A stretch of 64,000 bases of DNA from an uncultured Collinsella sp. (GCA_900542165.1 UQMM01000006.1:22396-86395); one strand, 5' to 3'. Numbered from the stretch's first letter, positions 1 to 8,508 are shown. Made by a program: numbers and translations. Notes: generated from the sequence alone by a model not told the origin.

Positions 1-2
1 AG

Positions 3-56
3 ACCGGCACCGGCATCGACGAACTCAAAAAGCGCATCGCCGAGGCTTGCCTCTAA
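3..56 (+). CDS. C-terminal end of a truncated protein, possibly a P-loop GTPase
   Basis: Only the last 17 codons are inside the window, ending in TAA. The visible tail, TGTGIDELKKRIAEACL, resembles the 'SA-x-TGxGIDEL' segment that closes the G domain in bacterial Era/MnmE/HflX/Der-like GTPases, where it lies just after the G5 motif. That is the only basis for the suggestion; nothing else of the protein can be judged. The gene converges on thrB, and the 80 bases after its stop show no separate terminator before the large hairpin that begins near 136. Confidence 0.45.
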   Translation, partial: TGTGIDELKKRIAEACL

Positions 57-135
57 TTAGCGCTCCAGCCTAGCAAGAGCCCCTATCAATAAAAGGCCAT
101 AATTTCAGCCCGGCGCCCCTTCAAAGCGTGGGTCC

Positions 136-320
136 CTGTAGACATCGCCAGTCACGTTACCATAGGGCCACCCAGGGGCATCCCCTTAAAAACATTCCGC
201 AGCACGAGGCCCGCTTATCCGTAGCTCCGAAGGAGCAGGATAAGCGGGCCTCAAGTGCGAGGACGTTTTTAAGGGGATGCCCCTGGGTGGCCCGGACAGA
301 CCGATCGGCGATGTCTACAG
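136..320 (-). repeat. Nested long hairpin, copy A of the GTCCT/TGCGGA element
   Basis: Three stems nest. The outer 14-bp stem is 136-149 with 307-320. A perfect 29-bp middle stem is 165-193 with 265-293. A 15-bp inner stem is 206-220 with 238-252. The tip (221-237) carries GCTCC-GAA-GGAGC. Between the middle and inner stems sit the conserved internal-loop boxes (194-202 and 258-264) shared with copies B, C and D. Read along the thrB transcript, the order is GTCCTCG, stem, tip, stem, CTGCGGAAT. The outer stem contains the thrB stop codon, so this would be the 3' UTR of thrB and may also stop the converging upstream gene. Confidence 0.9.
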
Positions 321-1196
321 GTACTCGATTTGAGCGCCTTCCGTGTCGCACGTCAGAATATGCGTATCACACTTAGGGAACTGCTCACGCAGCTTGACCT
401 GCAGGAACTTTGCCACGATGGTGTCGTCGGTTACAGCCATGAGGGTCGAGCCCGAACCGCTGATCCAGATGGTCTTGGCACCGCCGTTAAGGCAGGTGTC
501 GCGCACAGCGTTGTAGTCGGGAATCAGACGGCGACGATAGGGTTCCTGGATGCGGTCGTCATTGGCGGCGGCAATCAGGTCAAGGTCGCCGGTCTCCAGG
601 CCGCGCGTCATGCCGGCGATGCGGCCCATTTGCCATACGGCGGTGGAGAGTGGAATCTCCTGCGGCACAACCTTGCGCGCCTCGCTCGTATGCACCTCGT
701 AGGGCGGAATCACGGTAATAAAACGCAAGCGATCGCTCACCTCGTAGCGCAGACACTGGGGGAGCGAATCAGTCGGCGTAAAGGAACAGACGGCGCCGCC
801 CAGGATAGCGGGGGCGACGTTATCGGGATGGCCCTCGACCTCGGTGGCAATGCGGACGAGCTCAGCGCGGTCGACGGTATGGCCCGTCAGCGCGGCGGCC
901 GCCATAATGCCGGCGACGACGCAGGTGGAGCTGGAACCCAGGCCGCGGGCGACGGGCACGTCGGTCTGGATGTCGATAGCGACGGGGAAGGCCGGCTCGC
1001 CCCATGCGGCCAGCGCATCGACAAAGCTGACGTAGACCAGGTTGTTCTCGTTTTGGAACTCCTCGGGGCATCCGGTGATGGTGAGCTTATCGGCGCGCTC
1101 GAAGGTGAAGTGCGAGTAGAGGCTGACGGCCATGCCGAGGGTGTCGTAGCCGATGCCTAGGTTTGCGCTTGTTGCTGGGACGGTGATCTTGATCAT
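315..1196 (-). CDS. thrB: Homoserine kinase
   Basis: This 293-residue cytoplasmic GHMP-family kinase phosphorylates L-homoserine with ATP, giving O-phosphohomoserine for threonine synthase. The N-terminus reads MIKITVPATSANLGIGYDTLG, the usual start of the family. The GHMP phosphate-binding motif follows as RGLGSSST near residue 89, and a C-terminal WISGSGST motif lies near residue 245. Length is normal. An AGGAGGA site lies 5 bases before the ATG. It is downstream of thrC on the same strand, separated by about 200 bp that hold hairpin D, so the two may still share a transcript. Its stop lies inside hairpin A. Confidence 0.95.
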   Translation of the reverse strand: MIKITVPATSANLGIGYDTLGMAVSLYSHFTFERADKLTITGCPEEFQNENNLVYVSFVDALAAWGEPAFPVAIDIQTDVPVARGLGSSSTCVVAGIMAAAALTGHTVDRAELVRIATEVEGHPDNVAPAILGGAVCSFTPTDSLPQCLRYEVSDRLRFITVIPPYEVHTSEARKVVPQEIPLSTAVWQMGRIAGMTRGLETGDLDLIAAANDDRIQEPYRRRLIPDYNAVRDTCLNGGAKTIWISGSGSTLMAVTDDTIVAKFLQVKLREQFPKCDTHILTCDTEGAQIEYL

Positions 1197-1209
1197 GTGG
1201 GTCCTCCTG

Positions 1210-1321
1210 GCGTGCCTGGCTGTTTAGTTCGCTGCTCGGGCAGTCCTGCGCAAGACGGAAAGCACATTAAGTGCTTTCCTTTGCGTGCGGAACTCGCGAC
1301 GAACTAAACAGCCAGGCACGC
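1210..1321 (+). repeat. Nested long hairpin, copy D of the GTCCT/TGCGGA element
   Basis: A perfect 22-bp outer stem (1210-1231 with 1300-1321) encloses a 5-bp stem (1249-1253 with 1281-1285) and a 9-bp stem (1257-1265 with 1271-1279) with an ATTAA loop. The boxes GTCCTG (1243-1248) and TGCGGAAC (1286-1293) correspond to those of copies A-C. Here 11 and 6 bases separate the outer stem from the boxes, so this is the most diverged copy. It sits between thrC and thrB, and its box polarity is opposite to those transcripts, unlike A, B and C. Confidence 0.8.
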
Positions 1322-1399
1322 TGTGCACGTTCGTCATCATCCCGGGGGTTATCTGATGGAAGAAGGTGCGCCGGCTTTCGCCGGCGCTTAATAAGGGGT

Positions 1400-2917
1400 T
1401 TAGTTGGTTGCTATCTTTTTTGCAGCCTGCTCTACGTAGCTGGCCATCTCATCGACGTCGCAGACGTCTTCGAAGCGGACGGGCTTGGACTCGAGTTCGG
1501 CGAGCTGGGTCGGGGCGACCGTATTGGTTGCCTGCTCGAGCACGCGCATGGCCTCAAAGTCGTCCTCGGGAACGTCGAGGCCCAGGGCGTCGCAGCAGGC
1601 GCGCGGGAACTTGTAGGGGCTGGCGGTCGAAAGCAGCACGCGGGCCTTGGCGCCCTCGGCGGGAGCGACCTTTTCGAAGACGTGATAGCCGCAAGCGGTG
1701 TGCGGGTCGATCACGTAGCCGTTTGCATCCCAGCAGCTCTTGATGGCAGCACGGACCTCGTTCTCACTGGCCCAACCGCAGCCAAACACGTTCTGGATCT
1801 TGGTCAGCAGCTCGGCGGGCACCTCGTAGCGACCCGTCTGGGCAAGCTGCTCCATAAGGCCGGCAACGAGCTCGCAGTCGCCATCGGACAGGAAGTAGAG
1901 CATGCGCTCCAGGTTGGAGCTAATGAGGATGTCCATCGACGGCGAGATGGTCGTGAAGAACGGACGGTTGCGGTCGTAGACGCCGGTGGTCAAGAAGTCA
2001 GCGAGCACGTTGTTCTTGTCGCTCGCGACGATGAGCTTGGCGACGGGCAGACCCATGCGCTTGGCATAGTAGCCGGCCAGGATATCGCCAAAGTTGCCGG
2101 TCGGTACGCAGAACTCCACGGCGTCGCCGGCCTCGATGGCGCCGGCGCGCAACAGCTGCGCATAGGCGGCAAAGTAGTAGACAACCTGCGGCACCAGGCG
2201 GCCGACGTTGATGGAGTTGGCGCTCGAAAGCACCGTGCCGGCGGCCTCAAGACGCTCGGCAAGCTCCTTATCGGCAAAGATGCGCTTGACGGCGCTCTGG
2301 GCGTCGTCAAAGTTGCCGCGGATGCCGCAGACGGCGACGTTATCGCCCTCCTGCGTGGACATCTGCAGATTCTGCACGCGGCTGACCTTGCCCTCGGGAT
2401 AAAAGACGGTGATGCCCGTGCCCGGGGCGTCGGCAAAACCGGCGAGCGCGGCCTTGCCCGTGTCGCCCGACGTGGCGGTGACGATCATGATGCGCTCGGC
2501 GCCGCCGTCCTTGGCGGAAGTGCGGGCCATCAGACGGGGGAGCATCTGCAGGGCGACGTCCTTGAAGGCGCTTGTGGGGCCGCCAAAGAGCTCCATCACA
2601 TAGGTCTGAGGGGCGTCAGCGCCCGGCGCAGCGTCGAGTTTAACGAGCGGCGTAACCTCTTCACTCGCGAACGTGCCGCGATATGCCTCGTCGACACACG
2701 CCGAAATTTCTTCGGCCGTGTAATCATTCAGTAACATTCCCAACACATCTTGAGCGATTTCAAAGTACGATTTATCTGCAAGCGAGCTGATATCGACCTG
2801 CTGGGTGCCGAGCTCGTCCGAGACAAACAAACCCCCGTCGGGAGCGATGCCGGTGCGGATTGCCACCTTACTTGAGCACGATAAAGTGCGTCCTCGTGTA
2901 CTATGATAAGTTCCCAT
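1400..2917 (-). CDS. thrC: Threonine synthase
   Basis: A PLP-dependent fold-type II enzyme converting O-phosphohomoserine to threonine. The start chosen gives MGTYHSTRG, the canonical N-terminus, and is preceded by GAGGAG 8-9 bases upstream. The frame stays open 15 codons further up, but without an appropriate ribosome binding site. The PLP-lysine region is seen as GGPTSAFKDVALQMLPRLM (lysine near residue 115). The phosphate-binding loop TATSGDTGKAA and the late VPTGNFGDILAGYYAKRMGLP are also present. At 505 residues it is the long threonine-synthase class. It is divergent from lysC across about 100 bp, so the two probably share a control region. Confidence 0.95.
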   Translation of the reverse strand: MGTYHSTRGRTLSCSSKVAIRTGIAPDGGLFVSDELGTQQVDISSLADKSYFEIAQDVLGMLLNDYTAEEISACVDEAYRGTFASEEVTPLVKLDAAPGADAPQTYVMELFGGPTSAFKDVALQMLPRLMARTSAKDGGAERIMIVTATSGDTGKAALAGFADAPGTGITVFYPEGKVSRVQNLQMSTQEGDNVAVCGIRGNFDDAQSAVKRIFADKELAERLEAAGTVLSSANSINVGRLVPQVVYYFAAYAQLLRAGAIEAGDAVEFCVPTGNFGDILAGYYAKRMGLPVAKLIVASDKNNVLADFLTTGVYDRNRPFFTTISPSMDILISSNLERMLYFLSDGDCELVAGLMEQLAQTGRYEVPAELLTKIQNVFGCGWASENEVRAAIKSCWDANGYVIDPHTACGYHVFEKVAPAEGAKARVLLSTASPYKFPRACCDALGLDVPEDDFEAMRVLEQATNTVAPTQLAELESKPVRFEDVCDVDEMASYVEQAAKKIATN

Positions 2918-3021
2918 ATAACACTGCTCCTCGGATGCCTTGGTCCCAATCGGTGAAACCATGGTATCAGAGCGTGCAAAATAGGTTCGCAGAGGCTTTT
3001 TAGAAAGGTAACCTCCAGCCC

Positions 3022-4410
3022 ATGATTAAGATTGCCAAGTTTGGCGGCTCGTCGGTCGCCGACGCCGAACACTTTAAGAAGATCAAGGCCATTGTCGATG
3101 CCGACCCGGCTCGCCGTTTTGTGGTGGTTTCCGCCTGCGGTCGCCGCTTTAAGGGCGACACCAAGGTGACCGACCTGCTCTACTTGGTTAATGCGCACGT
3201 TAAGTACCACGTGTCGTGCGAGGAGCTGCTCGAGGACATTGGCCAGCGCTACTTTGATATTGCCGACGAGCTGGAGCTCACCTATCCCATCCGCGAGGAG
3301 TTTGCGGCCTTTGCCGAGCGCGCCCGCTCGGGCGGCTACTCCACCGAGGAGCTCGTGAGCCGTGGCGAGTACTTCACCGCTCGCCTGATGGCCGAGTACC
3401 TGGGCCTGCCGTTCTTGGACGCCGCGACGGTTGTGGCGTTCCATCACGACGGTACGCTCAGCATGAACCGCACCTCCGAGCTGGTGCAGGAGTACGGCCA
3501 GCAGGGCGGCTTTGTTATGCCCGGTTTCTACGGCGCGACGCGAGAGGGCCAGATCAAGCTGCTCGACCGTGGCGGCGGCGATATCTCGGGCTCGATCCTG
3601 GCCAAGTGCCTGGGCGCCGATCTGTACGAGAACTGGACCGACGTCTCGGGTTTCTATTCTGCCGATCCGCGTATTGTTCCCGAGGCTCAGCCCATTGCGC
3701 GCGTTACCTACGAGGAGCTGCGCGAGCTTTCGTACATGGGCGCAAGCGTCCTGCACGAGGAGGCCGTGTTCCCCGTGCGCGAGGCGGGTATTCCGCTGGT
3801 CATCAAGAACACCAACGCGCCGCAGGACCCCGGCACCATCATTAGCGAGACGGCTGACGAGGGCGAGGCGGAGCCCATCATTACCGGTGTGACCGGCAAG
3901 CGCGGTTTTGTCGCCATCAACGTTGCCCGCGACCGCACCAAACCCCGTGTCGGTTTTATGCGCCGCGCGCTTTCGGTCTTCGAGCGCTATGACGTTTCCG
4001 TCGAGCACATGCCCACCGGTGTCGACCGCTTTGGCGCCGTGGTGCAGGAGCGGGACGTTCACGATTCACTGTACTCGCTCGTGGGCGACATTCAGCAGGA
4101 GGTCGAGCCGCTCGAGATCGAGGTTGTCGAGGGTCTGGCACTTATCGCGACCGTCGGCCGTAACCTGCGCGGTCGTGCCGGCATCTCGGGCCACCTGTTT
4201 GGCATGCTTGGCCAGGCTGGCGTGAGCGTGCGTATGATTTCGCAGAGCTGCGACGAGATCAATATCATCATCGGTGTGGAGGAGAAGGACTTTGATCTGG
4301 CGATTCAGACCATTTACCGCGCCTTCTCCGACGAGAACGGCATTGTGAAGGTCTCCGATCTGGAGGCTCCCGCGCCGGTCGATCCCGCTCTGGTCGCGCT
4401 CCACAAGTAG
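3022..4410 (+). CDS. lysC: Aspartate kinase (monofunctional, with C-terminal ACT domains)
   Basis: Phosphorylates L-aspartate, the first step to lysine, threonine and methionine. The amino-acid kinase domain begins with KFGGSSVA at residues 6-13, then LVSRGEYFTARLMAEYLGL near 111 and the GRGGSD-type loop as LLDRGGGDISGSILA near 178. Tandem ACT domains occupy roughly residues 310-440, typical of end-product control, though which amino acid inhibits it cannot be read from sequence. No homoserine dehydrogenase domain is fused (462 residues). It is followed by a terminator and then asd. Confidence 0.93.
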   Translation: MIKIAKFGGSSVADAEHFKKIKAIVDADPARRFVVVSACGRRFKGDTKVTDLLYLVNAHVKYHVSCEELLEDIGQRYFDIADELELTYPIREEFAAFAERARSGGYSTEELVSRGEYFTARLMAEYLGLPFLDAATVVAFHHDGTLSMNRTSELVQEYGQQGGFVMPGFYGATREGQIKLLDRGGGDISGSILAKCLGADLYENWTDVSGFYSADPRIVPEAQPIARVTYEELRELSYMGASVLHEEAVFPVREAGIPLVIKNTNAPQDPGTIISETADEGEAEPIITGVTGKRGFVAINVARDRTKPRVGFMRRALSVFERYDVSVEHMPTGVDRFGAVVQERDVHDSLYSLVGDIQQEVEPLEIEVVEGLALIATVGRNLRGRAGISGHLFGMLGQAGVSVRMISQSCDEINIIIGVEEKDFDLAIQTIYRAFSDENGIVKVSDLEAPAPVDPALVALHK

Positions 4411-4482
4411 CTGCTATCCCAGTAGATTTTTGGACTTGCCTCAAAAATCTATGGCGGGGCGTTTCGTTTCGGTTTCGTTTCG

Positions 4483-4515
4483 ACGGGGCGGGTTTCGTGC
4501 CCGCCCCGTTCTTGT
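4483..4515 (+). terminator. Rho-independent terminator after lysC
   Basis: A perfect 10-bp GC-rich stem (4483-4492 with 4500-4509) with a 7-base loop is followed by a short T-rich tail. A weaker AT-rich 10-bp hairpin lies just upstream at 4423-4451. Together they separate lysC from asd. Confidence 0.75.
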
Positions 4516-4583
4516 ATACACTGGCAACAATAATCGGCCTGCTTGGCGTGCGGGCAAAAGCCACAACCTTTAAAGGGGGAAGC

Positions 4584-5609
4584 ATGAAACAGTACACGGT
4601 TGCTATTTTGGGCGCGACGGGAGCCGTGGGCACCCAGATGCTCGAGTGCCTCAACGAGCAGGAGTTCCCGGTTGGCAAGCTCAAGCTGCTGGCGAGCGAG
4701 CGTTCTGCGGGCAAGACCGTCGAGTTCCGTGGCGAGCAGATCGTGATCGAAGAGGCTTGTCCCGAGGCCTTTGAGGGCTGTGACATTGTGCTTGGAGCTG
4801 CCGGCGACGACATCGCGAAGGAGCTACTGCCCGAGGCCGTCAAGCGCGGCGCCGTCGTGGTCGACAACAGCCATGCCTTCCGCATGGATCCCGAGGTGCC
4901 GCTGGTTGTGCCCGAGATCAATGCCGACGACATCAAGTGGCATCACGGCCTTATCGCCAACCCCAACTGCGCGACCATTATCGGCCTGGTTCCCACGTGG
5001 CCGCTGCATCAGCTCGCTGGCGTGAAGCGCATGATCGTCTCGACGTACCAGGCGGCTTCGGGTGCTGGCGCCCCCGGTATGGCCGAGCTCGAGGCTCAGC
5101 TGGCCGCCCTGGGCCGTGGCGAGGAGATTCCCGAGCCGCGCGCGTTTGCCGCCCAGCTCGCGAGCAACCTGATTCCGCAGATTGGCGGCGTCAAGGAGGA
5201 GGGCTTTACCTCCGAGGAGATGAAGTTGCAAAACGAGGGCCGCAAGATCATGCATCTGCCCGAGCTGCGCGTGAACTGCACCTGTGTGCGCGTGCCCGTG
5301 CTGCGCTCGCACTCCGAGAGCATCACGCTTGAGTTCGAGCGCGACATCACGGTGGAAGAGGCCCGTGCCGCGCTGGCTGCCGCTCCGGGTGTCAAGCTAG
5401 TTGACGACATGAGCGCCGAGGATGCGCACGACCGCTTCCCCATGCCGATGGACACCTCCGACCAGGACCTGATTTGGGTCGGTCGCGTACGCCGCGACAT
5501 CTCGAACCCCGAGGCCGCGCGTGGCATCACCTTCTGGTGCTGCGGCGACCAAATCCGTAAGGGCGCGGCAACCAACGCCGTCCAGATCGCTAAGCTGCTC
5601 TGCGAGTAG
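4584..5609 (+). CDS. asd: Aspartate-semialdehyde dehydrogenase
   Basis: NADPH-dependent reduction of aspartyl phosphate to aspartate semialdehyde, the step after lysC. The Rossmann loop is AILGATGAVGTQML near residue 6. The catalytic cysteine lies in NPNCATI near residue 131, and the STYQAASGAG segment follows near 153. The start is the ATG at 4584 behind AAAGGGGGAAGC; the frame is open 29 codons further upstream through the lysC terminator region, which is not credible coding. Length (341 residues) is normal for the Gram-positive type. Hairpin B begins 12 bases after the stop. Confidence 0.95.
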   Translation: MKQYTVAILGATGAVGTQMLECLNEQEFPVGKLKLLASERSAGKTVEFRGEQIVIEEACPEAFEGCDIVLGAAGDDIAKELLPEAVKRGAVVVDNSHAFRMDPEVPLVVPEINADDIKWHHGLIANPNCATIIGLVPTWPLHQLAGVKRMIVSTYQAASGAGAPGMAELEAQLAALGRGEEIPEPRAFAAQLASNLIPQIGGVKEEGFTSEEMKLQNEGRKIMHLPELRVNCTCVRVPVLRSHSESITLEFERDITVEEARAALAAAPGVKLVDDMSAEDAHDRFPMPMDTSDQDLIWVGRVRRDISNPEAARGITFWCCGDQIRKGAATNAVQIAKLLCE

Positions 5610-5621
5610 TGTGACCTGTCC

Positions 5622-5751
5622 GGCGGGGGCCGGGCTTGGTTTTCAGAACGTCCTCGACCATGTGTGGCGCCTTGTCCTGCTCCTTCGGAGCCGCGGACAA
5701 GGCGCCACACTGGTCTGCGGAGTGTTCTGAAAACCAAGCCCGGCCCCCGCC
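5622..5751 (+). repeat. Nested long hairpin, copy B of the GTCCT/TGCGGA element
   Basis: A perfect 28-bp middle stem (5622-5649 with 5724-5751) encloses the boxes GTCCTCG (5650-5656) and CTGCGGAGT (5715-5723). A 4-bp stem (ACCA/TGGT), a 16-bp inner stem (5662-5677 with 5695-5710) and a 17-base tip (5678-5694) follow. The tip, TGCTCCTTCGGAGCCGC, matches the reverse complement of the copy A tip at 15 of 17 bases, whereas the stems of A and B are unrelated in sequence. It lies directly after the asd stop in the same polarity as A after thrB and C after pfkA. Confidence 0.9.
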
Positions 5752-5849
5752 TGCGGTGACGCTGCTGCAAGCGACCTGCGATGGGACCGTTGTTGGTTGG
5801 GGCCGCTGGGCTGATGTGAGGGCACGTGGCTGTTGCGGGTCCTAGTCCC

Positions 5850-6010
5850 GGCGGCGGCCTCGGCGCTTTGCGCCTGCCGCCTTGGGGGGACTGTGGGGCG
5901 CGGCCGGCAGCTGCGGCGCGTTGCGCTTGCTGCCTGGGGTGACTGCGGGGCCGTGACGGCAGCCGCGGCGCTGTCGCGCCTGCTGCCTGGGGCGACTTTG
6001 GGGTTGGGGT
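5850..6010. repeat. Three tandem copies of a roughly 54-bp GC-rich unit
   Basis: Degenerate direct repeats begin near 5850, 5904 and 5957. Each has the form GGC-rGC..GCGGCGC..GCGC..GCTGCC followed by TGGGG-GACT-TGGGG. Each unit can itself fold as a short hairpin (GGCAGC with GCTGCC; GGCGC with GCGC). No open frame of interest runs through it. The array lies between hairpin B and the inverted repeat at 6020. Confidence 0.7.
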
Positions 6011-6019
6011 GAATCGGGG

Positions 6020-6191
6020 TCTAATACTTTCCCGTGAAGTGAACGAGCTTATTTGGACCCCCGAAGCATTGGCATATTTTGACCGCTATTTCCTGCGGTT
6101 TTACAGCGTGAATCCTGCGGTTTTTTGGGCTAAAGGTGTGGATGCTCCGGGGCTTCGTTTTTACTCGTTCACTTCTCGGGAAAGTATTAGA
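6020..6191. repeat. Long inverted repeat with 28-bp arms upstream of ogt
   Basis: The arms 6020-6047 and 6164-6191 are complementary at all but one position and begin with TCTAATACTTTCCCG. About 115 bases lie between them, containing two copies of TCCTGCGGTTTT-like sequence. A 111-codon frame crosses the region but shows no resemblance to a known protein and is shaped by the repeat, so I do not call it a gene. The size and paired ends would suit a small non-autonomous mobile element, but I see no clear target-site duplication. Confidence 0.7.
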
Positions 6192-6356
6192 GCTCAGCTG
6201 ATAGAGGTACCTCTCTGGCGTCGAAGCCCTGCGTCTTCTTCGCTTGATTGGGGAAAACAGCCTCGCTTAAGCAATTGCGAGCCCGCCCAGACGTATCTGT
6301 GGGGTTGTCTGCACAATTCGCGGTATTATGTTGCGGAGTTTTGAAAGGAGCCGCTG

Positions 6357-6935
6357 GTGGTCACGACGACGTTTGCTTCGCCTTTGGGCGAAATCCTGCT
6401 TGCCGCTGATGGCCGCGGTTTGACGGGGCTTTGGTTTGAGGGGCAGGAGCACTTTGGCTCCACGCTTCTCAAAGAAGATCCCGAACATGTTGAAGGCGCC
6501 GATGCGGTTTCTGGTACCGGTGGGATGTCTTCGGTGAGTCCGGCAAATGGCGCGGCTTCTTCGGTGCTTGAGCGTTCTTGGGCTTGGCTGAATGCTTATT
6601 TTGCGGGGCAGGAGCCTCGGTTTACGCCGCCGTTGCATATGATTGGCACGGCGTTTCAGCGTGAGGTTTGGTTTGAGCTGCTTTCTATCCCGCGTGGCGA
6701 GGTCGCTACGTATGGTGAGATCGCCCAGCGTGTTGCGGCTCGACATCGTGTACCGGGAAACGAAGCACCTGTTGTGTCTCCCCGTGCCGTGGGGGCCGCG
6801 GTCGCGCGGAATCCTATTTCGATCATTGTGCCGTGCCATCGCGTGGTTGCCGCCGACGGCTCGCTTAACGGATATGCCGGCGGGCTTGACCGCAAGGAGT
6901 GGCTGCTTCGGCTCGAGGGCGCGTACGAGGAATAA
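6357..6935 (+). CDS. ogt: Methylated-DNA--protein-cysteine S-methyltransferase
   Basis: Suicide repair protein that removes alkyl groups from O6-alkylguanine onto its own cysteine. The active-site motif IVPCHRVVAADGSLNGYAGG (cysteine near residue 160) and the DNA-binding helix region FQREVWFELLSIPRGEVATYGEIA are clear. A GTG start is used, with AAAGGAG 8 bases upstream. The N-terminal half holds a roughly 40-residue Ser/Gly/Ala-rich insertion (about residues 44-80) that I do not recognise. It stands alone, preceded by repeats. Confidence 0.93.
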   Translation: MVTTTFASPLGEILLAADGRGLTGLWFEGQEHFGSTLLKEDPEHVEGADAVSGTGGMSSVSPANGAASSVLERSWAWLNAYFAGQEPRFTPPLHMIGTAFQREVWFELLSIPRGEVATYGEIAQRVAARHRVPGNEAPVVSPRAVGAAVARNPISIIVPCHRVVAADGSLNGYAGGLDRKEWLLRLEGAYEE

Positions 6936-7079
6936 CGTTCGAGCACTTTGCATAGCCAAGACGCCGTGAAAGAACGGGATGCGCTTTCCGAATGGCGTCC
7001 CAAACGGAAACCGTGTCCCGGAATACAGCCTTAGAGTGGGATGCCGTTTCCGGTTGAGACCACTTGCTTGGACATCTTT

Positions 7080-7320
7080 CTACGCCCGCTTCTGCAGGGC
7101 ATAGATCGACTTATCCATGTTGAACAGGTAAGCCGCGACGCAGACGATGAAGAATGCCGGCAGATTACCGAAACCGAAGACTTCGCAGCCAATCAGGATG
7201 GGTGCGAGCAGCGTATTGGTGGCGCTGCCAAAGACGGCTGCGTAGCCCAGCGCGGCGCAAAGCGCGATGGACATGCCGAGTTGAGCCTCGTTATGGCGAC
7301 ATCTGGGTAACAGAAAGGCC
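7080..7320 (-). pseudogene. C-terminal fragment of a ClC-type chloride channel gene
   Basis: Reading on the minus strand, the frame gives CRHNEAQLGMSIALC, AALGYAAVFGSATNT, and a final hydrophobic segment with a basic end, stopping at 7080. The 'alg-AAVFG-ATNT-LA-ILIG-E-FG' pattern is typical of the C-terminal membrane half of ClC channels and antiporters (PF00654). Nothing of the first three quarters remains. Upstream it runs into the Abi_2-like frame near 7290-7320, so this is the tail left by a deletion that joined two unrelated genes. Confidence 0.7.
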
Positions 7321-7642
7321 CGCGTTCCTCAGAGGCAAGATAGGCAATTCTGCTTTTGAGGTAGATCTCAATTCTGCCGACCGCATCAAACATTAACTGC
7401 CGGAGGGCTCGGTCAAATTCATACGTGTAGATGATGGTTTCGAATGTTGTGCCTTCGCGAAAGATGGTAATCCCGGACTTGCATTTGGTTTTGTAGGGAA
7501 ACCAGTAGGCCGACAGTCTGTAGTGGCCGACTTCGACCAAAGCTCGCTCGAGTTCGCTTTGATCAGAGCACTTAAGACCCCTGTATTCTGTCAATAGTGC
7601 TATTTGTTCGTTGATGGATATCCGCGACTTCCGGTATTTCAT
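7300..7642 (-). pseudogene. N-terminal remnant of an Abi_2 (AbiD/AbiF-like) abortive-infection gene
   Basis: From the ATG at 7642 the minus strand encodes MKYRKSRISINEQIALL, then the signature-like VGHYRLSAYWFPYK, TTFETIIYTYEFDRALRQLMFDAVGRIEIYLKS, and GPFCYPD. These match the first third of Abi_2 family (PF07751) phage-exclusion proteins, usually about 300 residues. After about 115 residues the frame runs into the ClC fragment in another phase and stops at 7193. It is therefore truncated and almost certainly non-functional. No partner gene survives. Confidence 0.75.
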
Positions 7643-7813
7643 TTAAGCCTCTTGATAGAAAAAGAGCTGGAGTTGCGCATCGTTGAGAGGCTTTCCAGCT
7701 TTAGCAAAACAAACTTATAAGATGCGACGGGCCGCGTCAAGATAATTACCGGACGGCCTAGGAGGCGGCTGGTTGGCTGGCTTAAAACCTAGCGCGTGAG
7801 ATGACGCTCCACG

Positions 7814-8452
7814 CTATTCAGCGCGCTTGATAGGATGACGAACCACAGTCTTAAGTTTCTCCGGTGCACATTTGCGTGGATCGGAGAGATAGATTTCGTG
7901 ATGGAAACGGGTGTCTGAGAAGTCGGGGACATAGCCCTGCTCGGTCGTGTATTCATTCATAGCGCCTACGGTCGCCGGTTCGTTGTCGTAGGGCCCGGTG
8001 TGCATGCATTGAACGCAGAGGCCCTCGTCAACTTTAAGCAGCTCGACGGCAGAAAAGTCAAGTTTCTTTTTGGTCGTGGCTTCCGCGACTGCCCAGTCAA
8101 AGTCATCTCGGGTGACGAAATCGGGCAGGCGAATGCACGAGATAAAGTTGAAATCGTCCTTGCGTACATAATCGATGTCGCCGCTCGGGGAGTCTTGCCA
8201 CCAGAAACCCTCGAGCGGCGGTACCGCAAAGTCGAAATAGCCCTTGATACTCCTTGAGCCTTTCTTCGACATCTTGACGGTATAGGCGATGCCGTAAAGC
8301 AGCGGCAGGGCGTTTTGATACTCGCCACCTTCGGTATTTGGGTCGCCCTTTCCGCGAACGGCAACGTAGCTCATAGGCGGGACAGTTACGATGCTCGGCT
8401 TGCTTGCAGGTTTGTAGAGCTCCTTGCATTCCTTCTTAAAGTCGAACGCCAT
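7814..8452 (-). CDS. GyrI-like small-molecule-binding protein
   Basis: A 212-residue cytoplasmic protein of the GyrI-like/SOUL-type binding superfamily (PF06445 and relatives). Visible features are PPMSYVAVRGKGDPN near residue 25, YGIAYTVKMSKK near 53, GFWWQDSP near 82, and the C-terminal CMHTGPYDNEPATVGAMNEYTTEQGY, which is the family's typical 'H-GPY-e-TI' region. Members bind small ligands, and E. coli GyrI/SbmC inhibits gyrase. The closest type here is the standalone protein without an AraC domain. A perfect LexA-type palindrome lies 57 bp upstream of the start, so damage induction is likely. Confidence 0.85.
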   Translation of the reverse strand: MAFDFKKECKELYKPASKPSIVTVPPMSYVAVRGKGDPNTEGGEYQNALPLLYGIAYTVKMSKKGSRSIKGYFDFAVPPLEGFWWQDSPSGDIDYVRKDDFNFISCIRLPDFVTRDDFDWAVAEATTKKKLDFSAVELLKVDEGLCVQCMHTGPYDNEPATVGAMNEYTTEQGYVPDFSDTRFHHEIYLSDPRKCAPEKLKTVVRHPIKRAE

Positions 8453-8508
8453 GTTGGCCGCCTTTCTGCGTATTGGCCTGCTTAGATAACGGAATCATAT
8501 CATAGAAA

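Noticed and set aside
1271..2734. 487-codon open frame on plus opposite thrC
   Set aside because: Shadow of thrC in a GC-rich gene; its Gly/Val/Arg-rich product shows no motif, while thrC has clear catalytic motifs on the other strand.
2918..3021. Riboswitch or T-box leader between thrC and lysC
   Set aside because: Only about 100 bp in total, with no T-box sequence, lysine-riboswitch elements or attenuator stem seen.
6009..6344. 111-codon frame upstream of ogt
   Set aside because: It is largely composed of the 28-bp inverted repeat and its loop, has no ribosome site, and no recognisable domain.
6978..7052. Direct repeat GGGATGC-x-x-TTTCCG upstream of the ClC remnant
   Set aside because: Two imperfect 15-base copies 60 bp apart with no further structure; could be chance or decay of flanking DNA.
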